Part shown: positions 25,250 to 36,285 of the stretch, one piece after another
How positions within the stretch are numbered: position 1 is the first letter of the stretch
Layout: every line of letters starts with the position of its first letter
Origin: Nepenthes gracilis
Lineage: Eukaryota > Streptophyta > Magnoliopsida > Caryophyllales > Nepenthaceae
Direction of reading: 5' to 3'
Assembly: GCA_033239525.1 (NCBI GenBank)
Contig: BSYO01000035.1
Coordinates: forward strand, 4,376,627 to 4,440,626
Length of the DNA stretch: 64,000 nucleotides
The notes under the pieces: generated by a model
Database searches by the model: none
Told to the model about the DNA's origin: nothing
What the model saw: the letters and a program-made list of their open reading frames with translations, nothing else
Made by a program: the position numbers and the translations under genes

Positions 25250-26960
25250 GAATATTAAAATTTAAATTATTATTATTTTTATATAATTAAAGGTTATATG
25301 TTATTATTTGAGATCATATTTGGACTATCTACATATAATATTATTGACAGTGTCGAACGCTCCTTTTCTGACCCACGAATAATAGGTACATTTTTTGGTT
25401 TACTAATAATATATTATAATATGTCCGAATATATTTTGTCGATTATCTATAATAATTTATATATAATTAAATTAAAAATTATACTCAAATGCAAACATAT
25501 CTTAGATTCTCATACCGAAGAACATACGCTTAATATTAATCTTGTGTAGCATTTTCTTTTTTATTTCTTTAAATATATGAGATATAGTAAATCATAAATA
25601 ATATAAAAAAGTTAACATGTACTATAAAAATATGCAAGAGTTATATTGTGAAATTTATAAATATGTAGAAATTATTTATTATAGAAATTTTAAAAAAATC
25701 AGCATAGTTAATATAATTTTATTAATTTATTTTAATTATAAAGCATATATGAATAGTTAGATAAAATTCAAAACATACAAAAGTATATAATTGAGAATAG
25801 AAGGTATGTAAGAGTAATGTTATAAAAATTTAATATTTAAATATAATGTGCATAATTCAAGACATATTTTATAAAATTTTTATTAAATCGGAATATGATC
25901 ACATATATATAGAGTAATAATATTTTATATATAAAAATAACATATATATGAGTTTTTACTATAATAAATATTAAAAGGCATCACAATAGATTAGTAATAA
26001 AAAAAAGAGGATTTGAATGACTTGTCTTTTACTTGAATCTAGAAAAAATTCTCTTAAATTTTCCCTAATTTCTCTTTTTCTAGTCTTGTATCTCTTCTTC
26101 TCTCTCTTTCTTTCTTCTCATTCTCTCTCTAATTTAAAATTCTTTAAAAATGACTAAAAATACATTAAGAAACTTATTTATAAAAAATTTGCATATGTAT
26201 ACCAATTAAGCGTGCATCAAATGCCAAGATATAACCCATACTACGCATAAGTATCCCTTAAATGCATATCAAGTGTCAATATTTTATCTCAAATATACAC
26301 ATGTGTCTATTGGGTGCATATCAGATATGACCAATATGCCTAAAATACACATAAATGTCCTAGAAGTATCCCTCAAGCACAATTTTACTATCCAAAATAT
26401 ACATATACGTGGGTCAAGCGTTGGTCGGGTATCACTCAACCTGACTTATTCCAATTAAAAAATTAATTTGATATGAAATCTTGCTAATATCAAAATTTTA
26501 TCAATTTAATTTAATTAATCATTATTAAAAGATATTTAAAATCTATAAATTACATTTTTGTTCTTACATGTTCTTCTACTTATATTTTGTTTCTTTGTAA
26601 ACATCCTTAGTTTTGAATTATGTGAACGTATATCTTTTAACTATCTTATCTATCAATTTATATTAAATTACGCTTACAGCAATATATAAACTGATGTACA
26701 TCACATTACTTAGGAATTTTCCTATGGTGACAAAAGTATGTTCCCAAATGTTTATATTAATCCATCTATACTCATTGTCAATATTAATAATGGATAGATG
26801 TTTAATTTTAGTTCGGTTATTTTTTTTTATTAAGCAGAATCAAATTTCTGATTTCATATACCAATTTCTTAAAATTTAAAAATATTAAAAATATTTTATT
26901 TTATTTTTAAAAATAGAATAAAGAATAATAATTCTAATACTAAAATTAAAAAGAAATGAA
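25250..26960. repeat. AT-rich segment A, echoed inside the 27-34 kb element
   Basis: No gene is seen. It is a dispersed AT-rich sequence, and its CTCTCT/TTTCTTTCTC-rich part with TATAAAAAATT near 26090-26200 resembles 3900-4010. At least eleven short anchors from this segment reappear in the same order and strand within 29500-33390, embedded in retroelement sequence (see findings). It abuts the LTR copy at 27023. Confidence 0.65.
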
Positions 26961-27022
26961 TTACATCCGTAAATAGAGATCTCACTCTAATTTTTTTTAT
27001 ATATTTAAAATTTCTTGTATAT

Positions 27023-27746
27023 TAATGCGACCTGAATCCGACTTCGAACAAATTCGGATTTTTACGGGCTGACCCGATCCGGCTCCGTTCACTGAGTGCG
27101 GGTCCTGCGCACCACAAAGAACACACGAGAGGTGTTAACGGCGGGAAGTTGTCCCAAGATAACTCTCAACACTCAAATCCCTGAAAACTTGGAACTATGG
27201 AGAGAAAATCCGGATATAAGAGAGAGACGTAAGGTCCTTCTTGTATCGGGAATGGTGGGAAAGGCAAAGAATGATCGAGAGGTGGATGCCTTGGAGTTTG
27301 ATTGCGTGGGGGCGTTCTCAAGGATCCGTTAAGAGCCTTGTCGAGAACACTTAGAAACTTAGTCTTTTTAGTCTTAGAATTGCTTTGTTCAAGAGAGAGG
27401 CACGGAAAGTATCCAAAGTTGGCTTCTTTTATGCCAAAGATAGAAGATCCTCCTTCTTTGGAAGGCGGATTTCATCATCCCTTGCCTTCTAGCCATCAGC
27501 TTTCCCAGTTTGCCTCCTTCCTTTCCCAACCGTTGGTGTGTCTTGGTGGGCAAGAAAAGGGAAGAAATTGGCAAGTCCTAATGAGTGACGGAGAGCACAA
27601 CGTCTCGTTGACCGTCTGGCGTTGCCCGCCTCCGTGTTGAGCTGCGGGGGAGCAGTGAGCTTTGGGCTTGGGTGTGTAAGCCCAAAGAACTCTTGAAACT
27701 AAGTGGGCCTCAGATTGACCACTCCTTACTGTTGGAGGTGTCATCA
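27023..27746 (-). mobile_element. 3' LTR of minus-strand Ty3/gypsy element
   Basis: On the minus strand it opens TGATGACACCTCCAAC (ending at plus 27746) and closes near 27023, where TAATGCG corresponds to TGATGCG in the other copy. A purine stretch (CATGGGGCTAG on the minus strand) lies just before it, the expected polypurine primer position. It matches 33491-34175 in many blocks, including CAAATTCGGATTTTTACGG, CCCGATCCGGCTCCGTTCA and GGCGGGAAGTTGTCCCA, but with numerous indels. ORFs on either strand inside it are incidental. Confidence 0.75.
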
Positions 27747-28193
27747 CTAGCCCCATGCTGGTGGTCGATTTACGGCCTCCATATGTTCACTACCTTTTAA
27801 ATTCAATTCAGGAGTTCAAGAATTGTAGGCGGCTCCGAGCTTCATCCGGAGACTCAAGAGTCTGCCGAGACTCAGGAGCCATTCAACTCAAAGACGGGGT
27901 CATGGTTGGGCGGAGATCCGGCCATTTAATGGGCCAGTGATCCGCCGCACACAAAGCCAAAGCTCCACGTGGCGGTTCCGATGGGGCATTAATGAGGCAC
28001 TCAGTGCCTCGACGCCCACGATCACCCTCTCCTTCCTCGGGCTCAACCTTTCATCTGTTTTGCCTTGCTTTTTCAAAGGAATTTGCCAACAGAGAGAGAT
28101 CGAGAATCTTTCTTGAACAATTTTCCCTTCCGATCCGAGAGAGGGAGATGTAAAGGCTCAGTGCGTGGAGTTTAATATTCCTAAAGAGATGGC

Positions 28194-29340
28194 ATGGAGA
28201 GTTTTCGACCGAAAGGGCCTTTACTCCGCTTAAGGAAGGCCACATTACAGTGTCTGTACGATCGAGAGTGGCCTCCGTCTCGCGCCGCGGCTGAGTTCGG
28301 GCAGATCATGAGGGCTTTGGGAGTGCCCATCGCCCGGCTTCATGTGAACGCGGTCAGGTATATATGTTACGTATTTTTGCACGCAAAACCGAACCGCAGG
28401 CTCGTAATGTATAGGATTAGGGTTTTGTTATTCAACACGGGCGGAGTGGATATCACGGGGATTAAAATCTATTCATGATTCCCTCAAACATGGAAGGACC
28501 GATATTTTTTTGTAAAGGTCGGGAGAATTAGGAACGAGTGGGGTGAGGTGCCGGAAGCGTACTTTGGTACGCCGACGGCGGAGGATTGAAAAAATGAGTG
28601 AGTTCGCGAGGGACCACCGGTTTCCCGAGGAGGAATCGGGAAGGCGGATCACCGACTCACAAGATCCTCCCGCCGTGAAAAATCCAAAGGTATGGCCATA
28701 AAGAGGGTGGAGGATCCCGAGAGGGCGATAAATTATATTGCTACCGGAGCTTGCCGTGGATCCGGCGGCACCGCGGAGCAGATCCGCGGATATTTTATAA
28801 AATTAAATGACGTTCCCGGGCTCGCGTTTACAAGATAAGGACGCCCAAGGCAGGGTCTTGGACTATCCACCTCAAGATATTAAAATTTTGCGCTTGCTCT
28901 GTTATACCGGAGGCCGCAAGAGAGGAGCTTTGCTCGAAGATATACATCCCACATCAAAGGGGCCTACATTAGGTATATATTATTATTTGTATCTTTCGTG
29001 TGATCATTGTTAACCACTTTGTGTTCTTTGTTGCGCAGGGGAAACGATTGGCCTATTAGCCACGAAGTGGAGCAGCGAGATCTCCTTATTCTTATTATAA
29101 GTCGTGGTGGCGATCTGGAGGCCCCGGTGTTCGGGTCTGAAGGAATCGGTTGGGCAGCTTATCGGATCGTGCTACATCCTTTGAGAGTGAGACGGCCACC
29201 CGCTCGGCCCCACGAGATTGGATAATTTGGAGGGTATCGGCATTGGAGTCGTGGTTGCGAGGTTGATCGATAATAAATTTATCAACCAATATGTCCAGCA
29301 ATATATTTTATCGAGGAAGATTTAGTAAGCGAGCCCCACG
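28194..29340 (+). pseudogene. ORF antisense to gypsy pol, Transposase_28-like
   Basis: On the strand opposite to gag-pol, 28194-28478 reads AAEFGQIMRALGVPIARLH, then NAVRYICYVFLHAK. These match the pattern of the gypsy-associated Transposase_28 family (a helix, then LHPNAxR-type motif). After a frame change it continues with KDRYFFVKVG-like and EVPEAYFGTPTAED pieces near 28490-28590. A possible intron with GT...GCAG borders lies at about 28971-29039, though this may be an AT-rich insert. Its position between pol and the 3' LTR fits the antisense additional ORF described for Tat-lineage elements. Function is unknown. It is broken by stops and frameshifts. Confidence 0.5.
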
Positions 29341-29764
29341 ACATCCGCCGAGGCCGCCACCCGTAGCCTTGTATAAGCTTTCGTTTTTGGACAAGTCTTG
29401 TACAAAACATTGATCAAGCAATAAAGTGAAGTCTTTTGGGCAAAAATAATGTTTGTACGTAAAACACCCAGCCGGGGCTCAAGGAGTTATGAGCCGCAGG
29501 AGGCTGTTCAAATGCAAACATATCTTGAAGACTTCTCGTTAGAGAAAGGACGTTTCGTAGCCGAATGGTTTTTTCGAGAGAGAAGTTGATGGCGGAAAAA
29601 GGTTAACCGGTTTGGTTAATTAAGTGAGGTCCTTAGGAGGGATGATTATGCGAATCATCCCGGATGGCGCCGTGCAAGTGAAGACTTTTGGAGGAGTAAA
29701 TTGCTCCTCCCTTTTGACCGAGCGTTCTTGCTCCCTCGCGTGTGCCAAACTTGCCCCCTAAGGT

Positions 29765-29970
29765 TTTTAGATAATGGGCCACTTGGATGACTAAGGTTTA
29801 ATATTGGGCGCCGGAAAAGTTTAGATAATGGGCCACTTGGATGAAATTTATGGGCCGCCGGAAATAATGGGCCACTTGGATGACCAAGGTTTAATACGAC
29901 CATTGTTGGGCCGCCCGGAAACCAGGGGGTTTAGACCGCTAATGGGCCATTGGATAACCAAGGTTTAACA
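29765..29970. repeat. Short tandem repeats, about four units
   Basis: The words ATAATGGGCCACTTGGATGA start at 29771, 29825 and 29864. A diverged fourth unit starts at 29940 (TAATGGGCCATTGGATAACC). They are interleaved with AAGGTTTAAT and GGGCCGCCGGAAA. The period varies from 39 to 77 bp. It lies in the non-coding part of the gypsy element. Confidence 0.7.
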
Positions 29971-30099
29971 AGAGGGTGAAGACCCTCGACTTATAGGTCG
30001 GTTTGAGATATGCATATAAACCTAAGAATCTACATGCTAAGTAAAGCTCTTATTTTCTTATACTTACACAAGCAAGCGAATGAATTAAAAAATCGAGGG

Positions 30100-30700
30100 T
30101 GGGTTGAATCCACGTTTAATAGCTTAATTCCTCGGGACGGCGGAGACCAAAGGGTCCCTCCCGGTTGGGGAGAGTTTGTTGCGGCCAGCCGGCTTGCACT
30201 GTGGCCTCGATGCCACGCGGGACCAGTAAGCAACGCCAAATTCGGGCTTTTACTTTCTTATTGTAGTAGGCAACCCGCCGTTGGTAAGTCGCTGTCCGGT
30301 GCAGCGTCGCGGGCTTCCTCCAATAAGTCTAAGTGCTCCCGAATTTTCTCGGGAGTTTTCCAAAGTGGGTCAAGGACTCCACTCTTAGACAAAAGTATAT
30401 AATTGACGGAATCAGAAGATATAGTTTTTAAAGCGGCGTGCGGTTCGTGACCTCCACTGTCCCGTTGGCACGGGGTAATGTTAATAAAAATTTAATATTT
30501 AAATATACGATCCGGGATGCATAATTCGAAGGAAAGACATATTTCGACCCACTTGGTGAAAGTCGATTATGATATTAAATCGGCAACGGGAAAAGGGCCG
30601 AGAATATCCCCCCATTGCGTGAAGGGCCATATTTTAATACGGCTGGTGGTGGAGGGGTAATACATTTCTTCACAAACTTTTATAGCCCCGCCTCATGACC
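30100..30700 (-). pseudogene. Gypsy integrase remnants
   Basis: Minus-strand pieces recognisable as gypsy integrase are a WPFTQWG core near 30625, followed by a gap and TKWVE-like residues near 30550. Next come the NG-VEVTNRT motif near 30430-30470 and the C-terminal REHLDLLEEA near 30300-30340. Last is the YYNKKVKAR-type segment near 30240-30280. Segments between them that the family would normally have are missing or replaced by AT-rich sequence. Integrase inserts the cDNA into host DNA; this copy cannot be functional. Confidence 0.7.
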
Positions 30701-31559
30701 TTGAAGGCCAAAAAATCCGCGAGATCCCGAGGTGGACATATATATGAGTTTTTAATATAATAAATCGGAAGTGATTAAAAGTGTCATCACTTGTCGGAAA
30801 TAGATTAGTAATAAAAAAGAGGGTTTGAATGCGCGGGATGTGAATAAGGTTTAGTCTTTCAAAACCTTTTACTTGGAATCTAGAAAAATTCGAGCCTCTG
30901 AAACTTAAATTTTCCGACTGAGGGAGCCATTACTCAAGAACATTGTTGGTTCTTTGGAAAGTCGAGTTTGAGTAATTTTATCTCTTTTTTAGCCTACGTG
31001 AGTACCCATTCGGGATTCCTCTGTTCTTCATCCTCTTTCATCTTTCTTGGTCATTCTCTCTCTCGATTTTAAATCTTCACGAAACTGTTTACGGAGGATG
31101 GTTTTCAAAAATGACTAAAAATATAGGCCGACTTTTACGTGAGAAACATTTTATTTATAAAAATTTGCATATGTATAATACCTCTCCGCCAATTGACACC
31201 ATCAAATGATGGCCATCAATTCTTGGCACTCCGCCACCTTGGAATCCGTTGGATTTTGTTCCGCGTAAAGCCTTGAAAAAGGGCTGGTATTGTCGCTGAT
31301 TTCGTAAGGAAGCGGGACAAAGCGCGATCGCCCGTGAGCCTTTGAACATCTTTCATGCTCCGCGGTGGTGTCTACAAGTGCTTTAATTTTTTCGTGGTTT
31401 GCCTCCTTTGGGAAACGATGAAGCCATATAGCGGGATTAAGCTTCATCAACTTGACGATTCTTTCAGTCGTGAATTTCGCCGATGACCCTACTCTTAAAG
31501 CATACGTAGACCTCCATGTTACGGCCGATTTGGTTCTCGAACATCTTGTTGACCGGCCA

Positions 31560-31800
31560 GTGGGTAAGTTGCTGCATTCTTAAGGCCAAAAGGCATCATG
31601 AACAAGGTGCCCGATAAAATGCATGAATGAGGTAAATGACTCATCCGAATCTGGTTGTAACCCGAATAGGCGTCCATGAAGCTTAGCAGCTCATGTCCCT
31701 GGAGTCAAAAGTCTATTCGGGGCAAGGGAAAGCTGTCCTTGGGACATAGCCTTGTTGACGTCGGTGAAGTCGACGCACATCCTCCATATTGAGTACTACA
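31560..31800 (-). pseudogene. Gypsy reverse transcriptase remnant
   Basis: Minus-strand translation shows MCVDFTDVNKA (about 31755-31788) and, after frame changes, YSGYNQIRM (about 31641-31668), both hallmarks of the palm region of Ty3/gypsy reverse transcriptase. Just downstream is a PFGLKNA-like segment near 31580. The catalytic YxDD box was not located. Small deletions break the frame repeatedly. Confidence 0.75.
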
Positions 31801-32479
31801 TTTGGTCAGGATATTGGACTTCTCTAATGAATCAGCTTTTTCACCTCCTCTCGGATGGCGATAAGTTTTTCGGCGGAGTGGTTTCTCGTTTCGCCCGATT
31901 CAAGATTAAAGGCCCAGCTTGTGGACCATTGTCTAATTTGCATATGGCCGGTGTCAAGCAAAAAATAAATCTGGCCCCGCGAGTATTGCACACACTTATC
32001 AAAATTTTGTTAATTTAGCCTCGCCCCGATGGTCGATTATTTATTATTAAAGGTGTCGGGAACTTCATTTTAAATCCATAAATTAAATTTTTGCGCAAAT
32101 GGCGAGGGCAGATCGACGAGGAAAGTCAAAGTTACTTGCTACATTAGGGTCACCTCTAGTTGGATTGTTCCTTTATCAAGGCTTATATTAAAGCTTTTAG
32201 TTGATTCTTTTTAAGCCTAACTTAAAGAATGCATCCAAGTAAAGCAAATCCTTTGAACTTCCATTATCGATAAAGACTGTTTGATTGGTAGTCCATACTC
32301 CCATATCGAGCGCCTGAGATTACAAGGGGACATGGGGCGAGATTACATGGTTCGAGTCACACTCGAAAGCGATGGTGTCAATTTATATTAAATTTTGGCG
32401 GGTCGGGTGGAGATCATGTTAACTACCCGCGCAACCCCGTTTCGAGGCGGAGAAGGCTCCTCGCCTCCACGCCGGGGCC

Positions 32480-33434
32480 CTTGACGAACCGTTGAGGTGT
32501 ATCGATTTCTCTCTGCAGAGTCTTCTGATCTTGATTAATGATAATAAGATTGACTTGACCGGTTTCCGAGTCCTTTTTTTTTGCGTTTTGGGCCACTTTA
32601 GGAATTTTCTCGCGGATACGCCGAACGTTGGTGCGTCGAGTCCAAGGGCGTGAATGTGGTGGGCCGTAATCCCTGCGTCGAGAGGGCCCGGTCTGCGCGC
32701 CGCTTCTTGCGGGAGCCCACGAATTTCCTCTTCCCTTCTACGGGGAAAGGCCGAGGCCGATCCTTTGCTCCGGGCGTTTTTGCCTCGTTGACAAAAGTGA
32801 TGGATTCGCCCGGAATGTTTGTGGGTTTTTGTGGGCTAGGTGCTTGAAGAAGTCACCATGTGTAAGTGCGAGATTATCTCTCGGTGATCCTGGGATCGGC
32901 CTCCGCCACGAAGCGATACCTGTTTTATGTGGGAGAGATGCCACGGCTGCTTCTCTTGCATCGGGAAGAGATACCGCCGATGGTGCACGAAGGGAGGCGG
33001 TGAAACCAAATCGGGCAAAGGTGAGTGGGATGGCACATGGAAGAGTTTAATTTTAGTGATCAGATGGTCCACCGGATTTTCAAGGGAAGGCATCTTGAAT
33101 TGCGGGGACCGGACGACCCAAGATCTCCGCCGTAAAAGGAATCAAATTTCCGGGAACACGCGGTTCCAGATACCGATCTCTTGGATGAGATTCTCTACTC
33201 CGTCCCATCCTCGGGATTTAAAACCTAGCGCTCCGGAGGCTTGCTCTCGGTGGCCGGGTATTAAAAATATTTTATTGCCTCCGGGCCACGGGGCCTTTTT
33301 GTAGGCACCTTCTTTCTTCTCGCCACCCCTTATTAAGGTGGCTCTTTTTTTGGTTCTCATCTCTTCCATAGAAATAAAGAATAATCTGGTCGGGGCTATG
33401 ACGTCTCGGCGGGATGCGCTCTTGTGTTCACCAT
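32480..33434 (-). pseudogene. Gypsy gag remnant (MVNTR start)
   Basis: The minus strand opens MVNTRAHPAE at 33434 and soon meets a stop. Later pieces include MPSLENPVDHL near 33075, corresponding to the 'P.l..dpxDHl' part of the retrotransposon gag domain, with basic stretches toward 32480. The same MVNTR opening is seen at 46814 and 63636. Gag forms the virus-like particle of the element. Confidence 0.6.
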
Positions 33435-33490
33435 AGAAGCAAACGGTGATAAATTTCTAGTGGTAGGCTTTTTGTTAAAGACGGCGCCAA

Positions 33491-34175
33491 TGATGCGTAT
33501 CCGTAATCCAGACTCTTGACAAATTCGGATTTTTACGGCCGACCCGATCCGGCTCCGTTCATCGAGTGCGGGTCTGCGCACCACAAAGAAACACGAGAGG
33601 TCAGTTAACGGCGGGAAGTTGTCCCACCGATAACTCTTTTTCGAAAGGTAAGAAATCAAAAGAGTTGGAACTATTAAAATGTTCGTAAGGTCCTTCTTAT
33701 ATCCGGAATGGTGGGGAAAGGCGAGAACGATCGAGAATATTTGGATGCCTTGGAGTTTGAATTCGTTAGATATCGAGAACACTTAGAACACTTAGTCTTT
33801 TTAGTCTTAGAATTGCTTTGTAAAGAAAGTATAAAAGCCCTTTTTAGCCTTTAGGGCTAATTAAGATAGAGAGATCCTCCTTCTTTGGAAGGCGGATTTC
33901 CTCATCTCCCTTGCCTTCTATTGGAGGAGTGATTGTTTCCTTGTATGGGCTTTTTAGGTTTGCCTCCTTCCTTTCCCGTAACCGTTGGTGTGTCTTGGTG
34001 GGCAAGAAAAGGGAAGAAATTGGCAAGCTGTAGTTGGCCGATGAGTGATGGGCCGGGCGGAGGCCTAACAGGCAACGCGCTTCCTTGGGGGAAGAACGAG
34101 ACAGTCAACGTCTGCGTTGACCGTCTGGCGTTGCCCGCCTCCGTGTTCCTGGTGAGCTTTGGGTGGGTGTGTAAG
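33491..34175 (-). mobile_element. 5' LTR of minus-strand Ty3/gypsy element
   Basis: It opens on the plus strand as TGATGCGTATCCGTAATCC next to the primer-site-like motif, and matches 27023-27660 in blocks. Homology fades after about 34175, so the outer end is not defined. A further word, CCCTGG(C)CGGCTCCGCCT, at about 34243 is repeated at about 34422. Confidence 0.65.
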
Positions 34176-34264
34176 CCACCTTTACGTTTGCGGCGCTGCA
34201 AAAAGTGCGACGGTCAACACTTGGTGTTGGCCTAAAATGGGCCCTGGCCGGCTCCGCCTGTTAT

Positions 34265-36285
34265 TCTCATAATTATATATTTTATTTCAATATAATTTTA
34301 TATAATTGTAGATAAACTTTTTTTTTTATTAATATTGGCTTTTTATTTTTCTCAATAGTCGTGTCAAGGGATGAGGACAGGCAACGGTTCTCTGTCCTCA
34401 CTCCTGTCCATCTTTAGCTGCCCTGGCGGCTCCGCCTATTCTCAAATTATTATTATTATTTATTTATTTATTTATCACTAAAAAAAAAACTCCAATTGGA
34501 TGAAATATTTTCATGTGTTAGAAGATTTATTACCAATGGTTGGGATACCGATAATCAATAGACAAAAATTCCTTTTTTTTTAATTATTGATCAACCGCTT
34601 ATATAATTAGTTGAATTGAATGTATGCTGTGTTGGTCTATTTATTTTTGTATGAGCACAGTGTATATATATTTAATATTCGGACGGGTATCTGATAAAAT
34701 GTGTGAAGAATAACTTTAAATCTGGTTTATTGGAAGTTACATATCTATTGAGACAGTCTACATCCATTTTTACTGTATATTTATCAAATAAAAGTGTCAA
34801 CTATCAGATTAAATTTACTTTTTATAATGAATTGCCTGTCTCATATGTTCTGCCTGTCACGTATATAGAGCTGAGTCTTTTTCGGTTCTTGCCTTTTTCT
34901 CAAATATGTGGGATTGGAAAGTTAGGGTAACAAATGGTTCAATTTTCGTTGGCCTTTGGTTCATCTTACTTGAAAAAGATAGTTAGGAGAATTATGTAAC
35001 CAAAAAAAAAAAAATTTTATGCATAAATCTGTTGATAAAAATAAAAATTATTTTAATCCATCAATAATTATTTTAATTGCGATCGGAAAAAGTTTATGAT
35101 TTTATTATATTTTTGAAATTATAAGTATAAAACAACAATATTATTAATTTTTATAGAAAAATGTCAAAAATCAACTAAATATATAGAGATATGTGGGCCA
35201 TATTAGTTAATAAATAAATTAGTCGGATCAATAGAAAAAAAGAAAATCATTAAGGCGATTTAAAAGTTCACTGGGCTGAATAAAAATTTTCAATTTTTTC
35301 TATTAATATTTATATTGATTTTGTAGATCTGATCTTATTAACGATAAATTTACATGTACAAATTATAAAAATAACATTTATTTAATAAATAGACCATAAT
35401 ATAAGAATCTCATCAACTAGCCCTAATAACCATTTTGAATTTTCACCGAATTAATTTACTATTATATAAGAGTCTCACCTACTAAGATTAACAATCATCT
35501 TGAATCTTTACCAAATCAATTCATTGATATTCTCACATAGACTATGAATTTAAAGCGATGAAATTTGGATATATTAAATAATAAGAACTTATATGCATAT
35601 TAATTCAAATAATAAATAACAATTCTCCTCAAAAATTATGGCAAAATAAATAATTATTTTCAGAAAAAAAAAGGAAGAATTTTATATGTGAATTAAGAGA
35701 TATGATTTCTTATGTTCTATTAAAAAACTCTTATCACAAGAAACCATTATTTATATCTTTTTAATATGAAATGATATATTCTTTTACAAAGAGATGTATT
35801 TTTATAAATATAATCTTTTTATGAATAATTATATGCTTTTATTTTATTAGACAAATAGTCATACACTTTCATTCCTTCAATTGAGTAATAAATTAAATAC
35901 TATTTACTATTTAAGTCATTTTAATTAAGCTCTAAATTATAAATAATTAACATAAATTAAAATTTTAAATATAGTTATTAATATGATCTATATATAAAGA
36001 TCAATTAAAAATTATTTCAACAAGATAAACCATCTTATTTCTTAGAATCAAGAAAACTTTCAAAAATAAAGTTTCAACTCTATGCTTATTACAACAAGTC
36101 TTGTCCAATAGAAATACTTAGAATTTCCCTAGGTACTACGAAAATGGCAAAATTGTTTATTCATAGGGAGATTGTGCCAAGCAAAAGGATTTAACTCTAT
36201 ATAATAACTTCAAAAGATACCGAATAACCATTTAACTTGGAGTTGAACGATATGTCAATGATTGCTCACCATTGTCTTATGTTTT
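34265..36285. other. AT-rich intergenic stretch, no gene seen
   Basis: Downstream flank of the LOL1-type gene, consisting of short ORFs and poly-A/T runs only. The duplicated GGCTCCGCCT words near 34250 and 34430 are the only notable feature. Polyadenylation signals for LOL1 are not distinguishable in this composition. Confidence 0.45.

Larger units (their letters stand above)
27747..33490 (-). mobile_element. Interior of a degraded minus-strand Ty3/gypsy element
   Basis: Minus-strand order is primer-site-like TTGGCGCCGTCTTT (33477-33490), gag start (33434), reverse transcriptase pieces (31560-31790), integrase pieces (30100-30700), then an ORF on the opposite strand (28190-29340), the polypurine tract and the 3' LTR. 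The order RT before integrase places it in Ty3/gypsy. Coding segments are interrupted every few tens of bases by AT-rich pieces that match segment A (25.25-26.96 kb). No ORF is intact. The element is not functional as written, and the sequence may be chimeric. Confidence 0.75.

Noticed and set aside
27302..27756. ORFs of 86-112 codons on both strands
   Set aside because: They are within the 3' LTR copy at 27023-27746, and the matching LTR at 33.5-34.2 kb does not preserve the frames.
25250..33390. Interpreting the interleaved region as a novel recombination or RNA-editing-like system
   Set aside because: The alternating blocks come from unrelated sequences with no shared junction motif. A consensus artefact explains it more simply, so I report it only as a structural anomaly.
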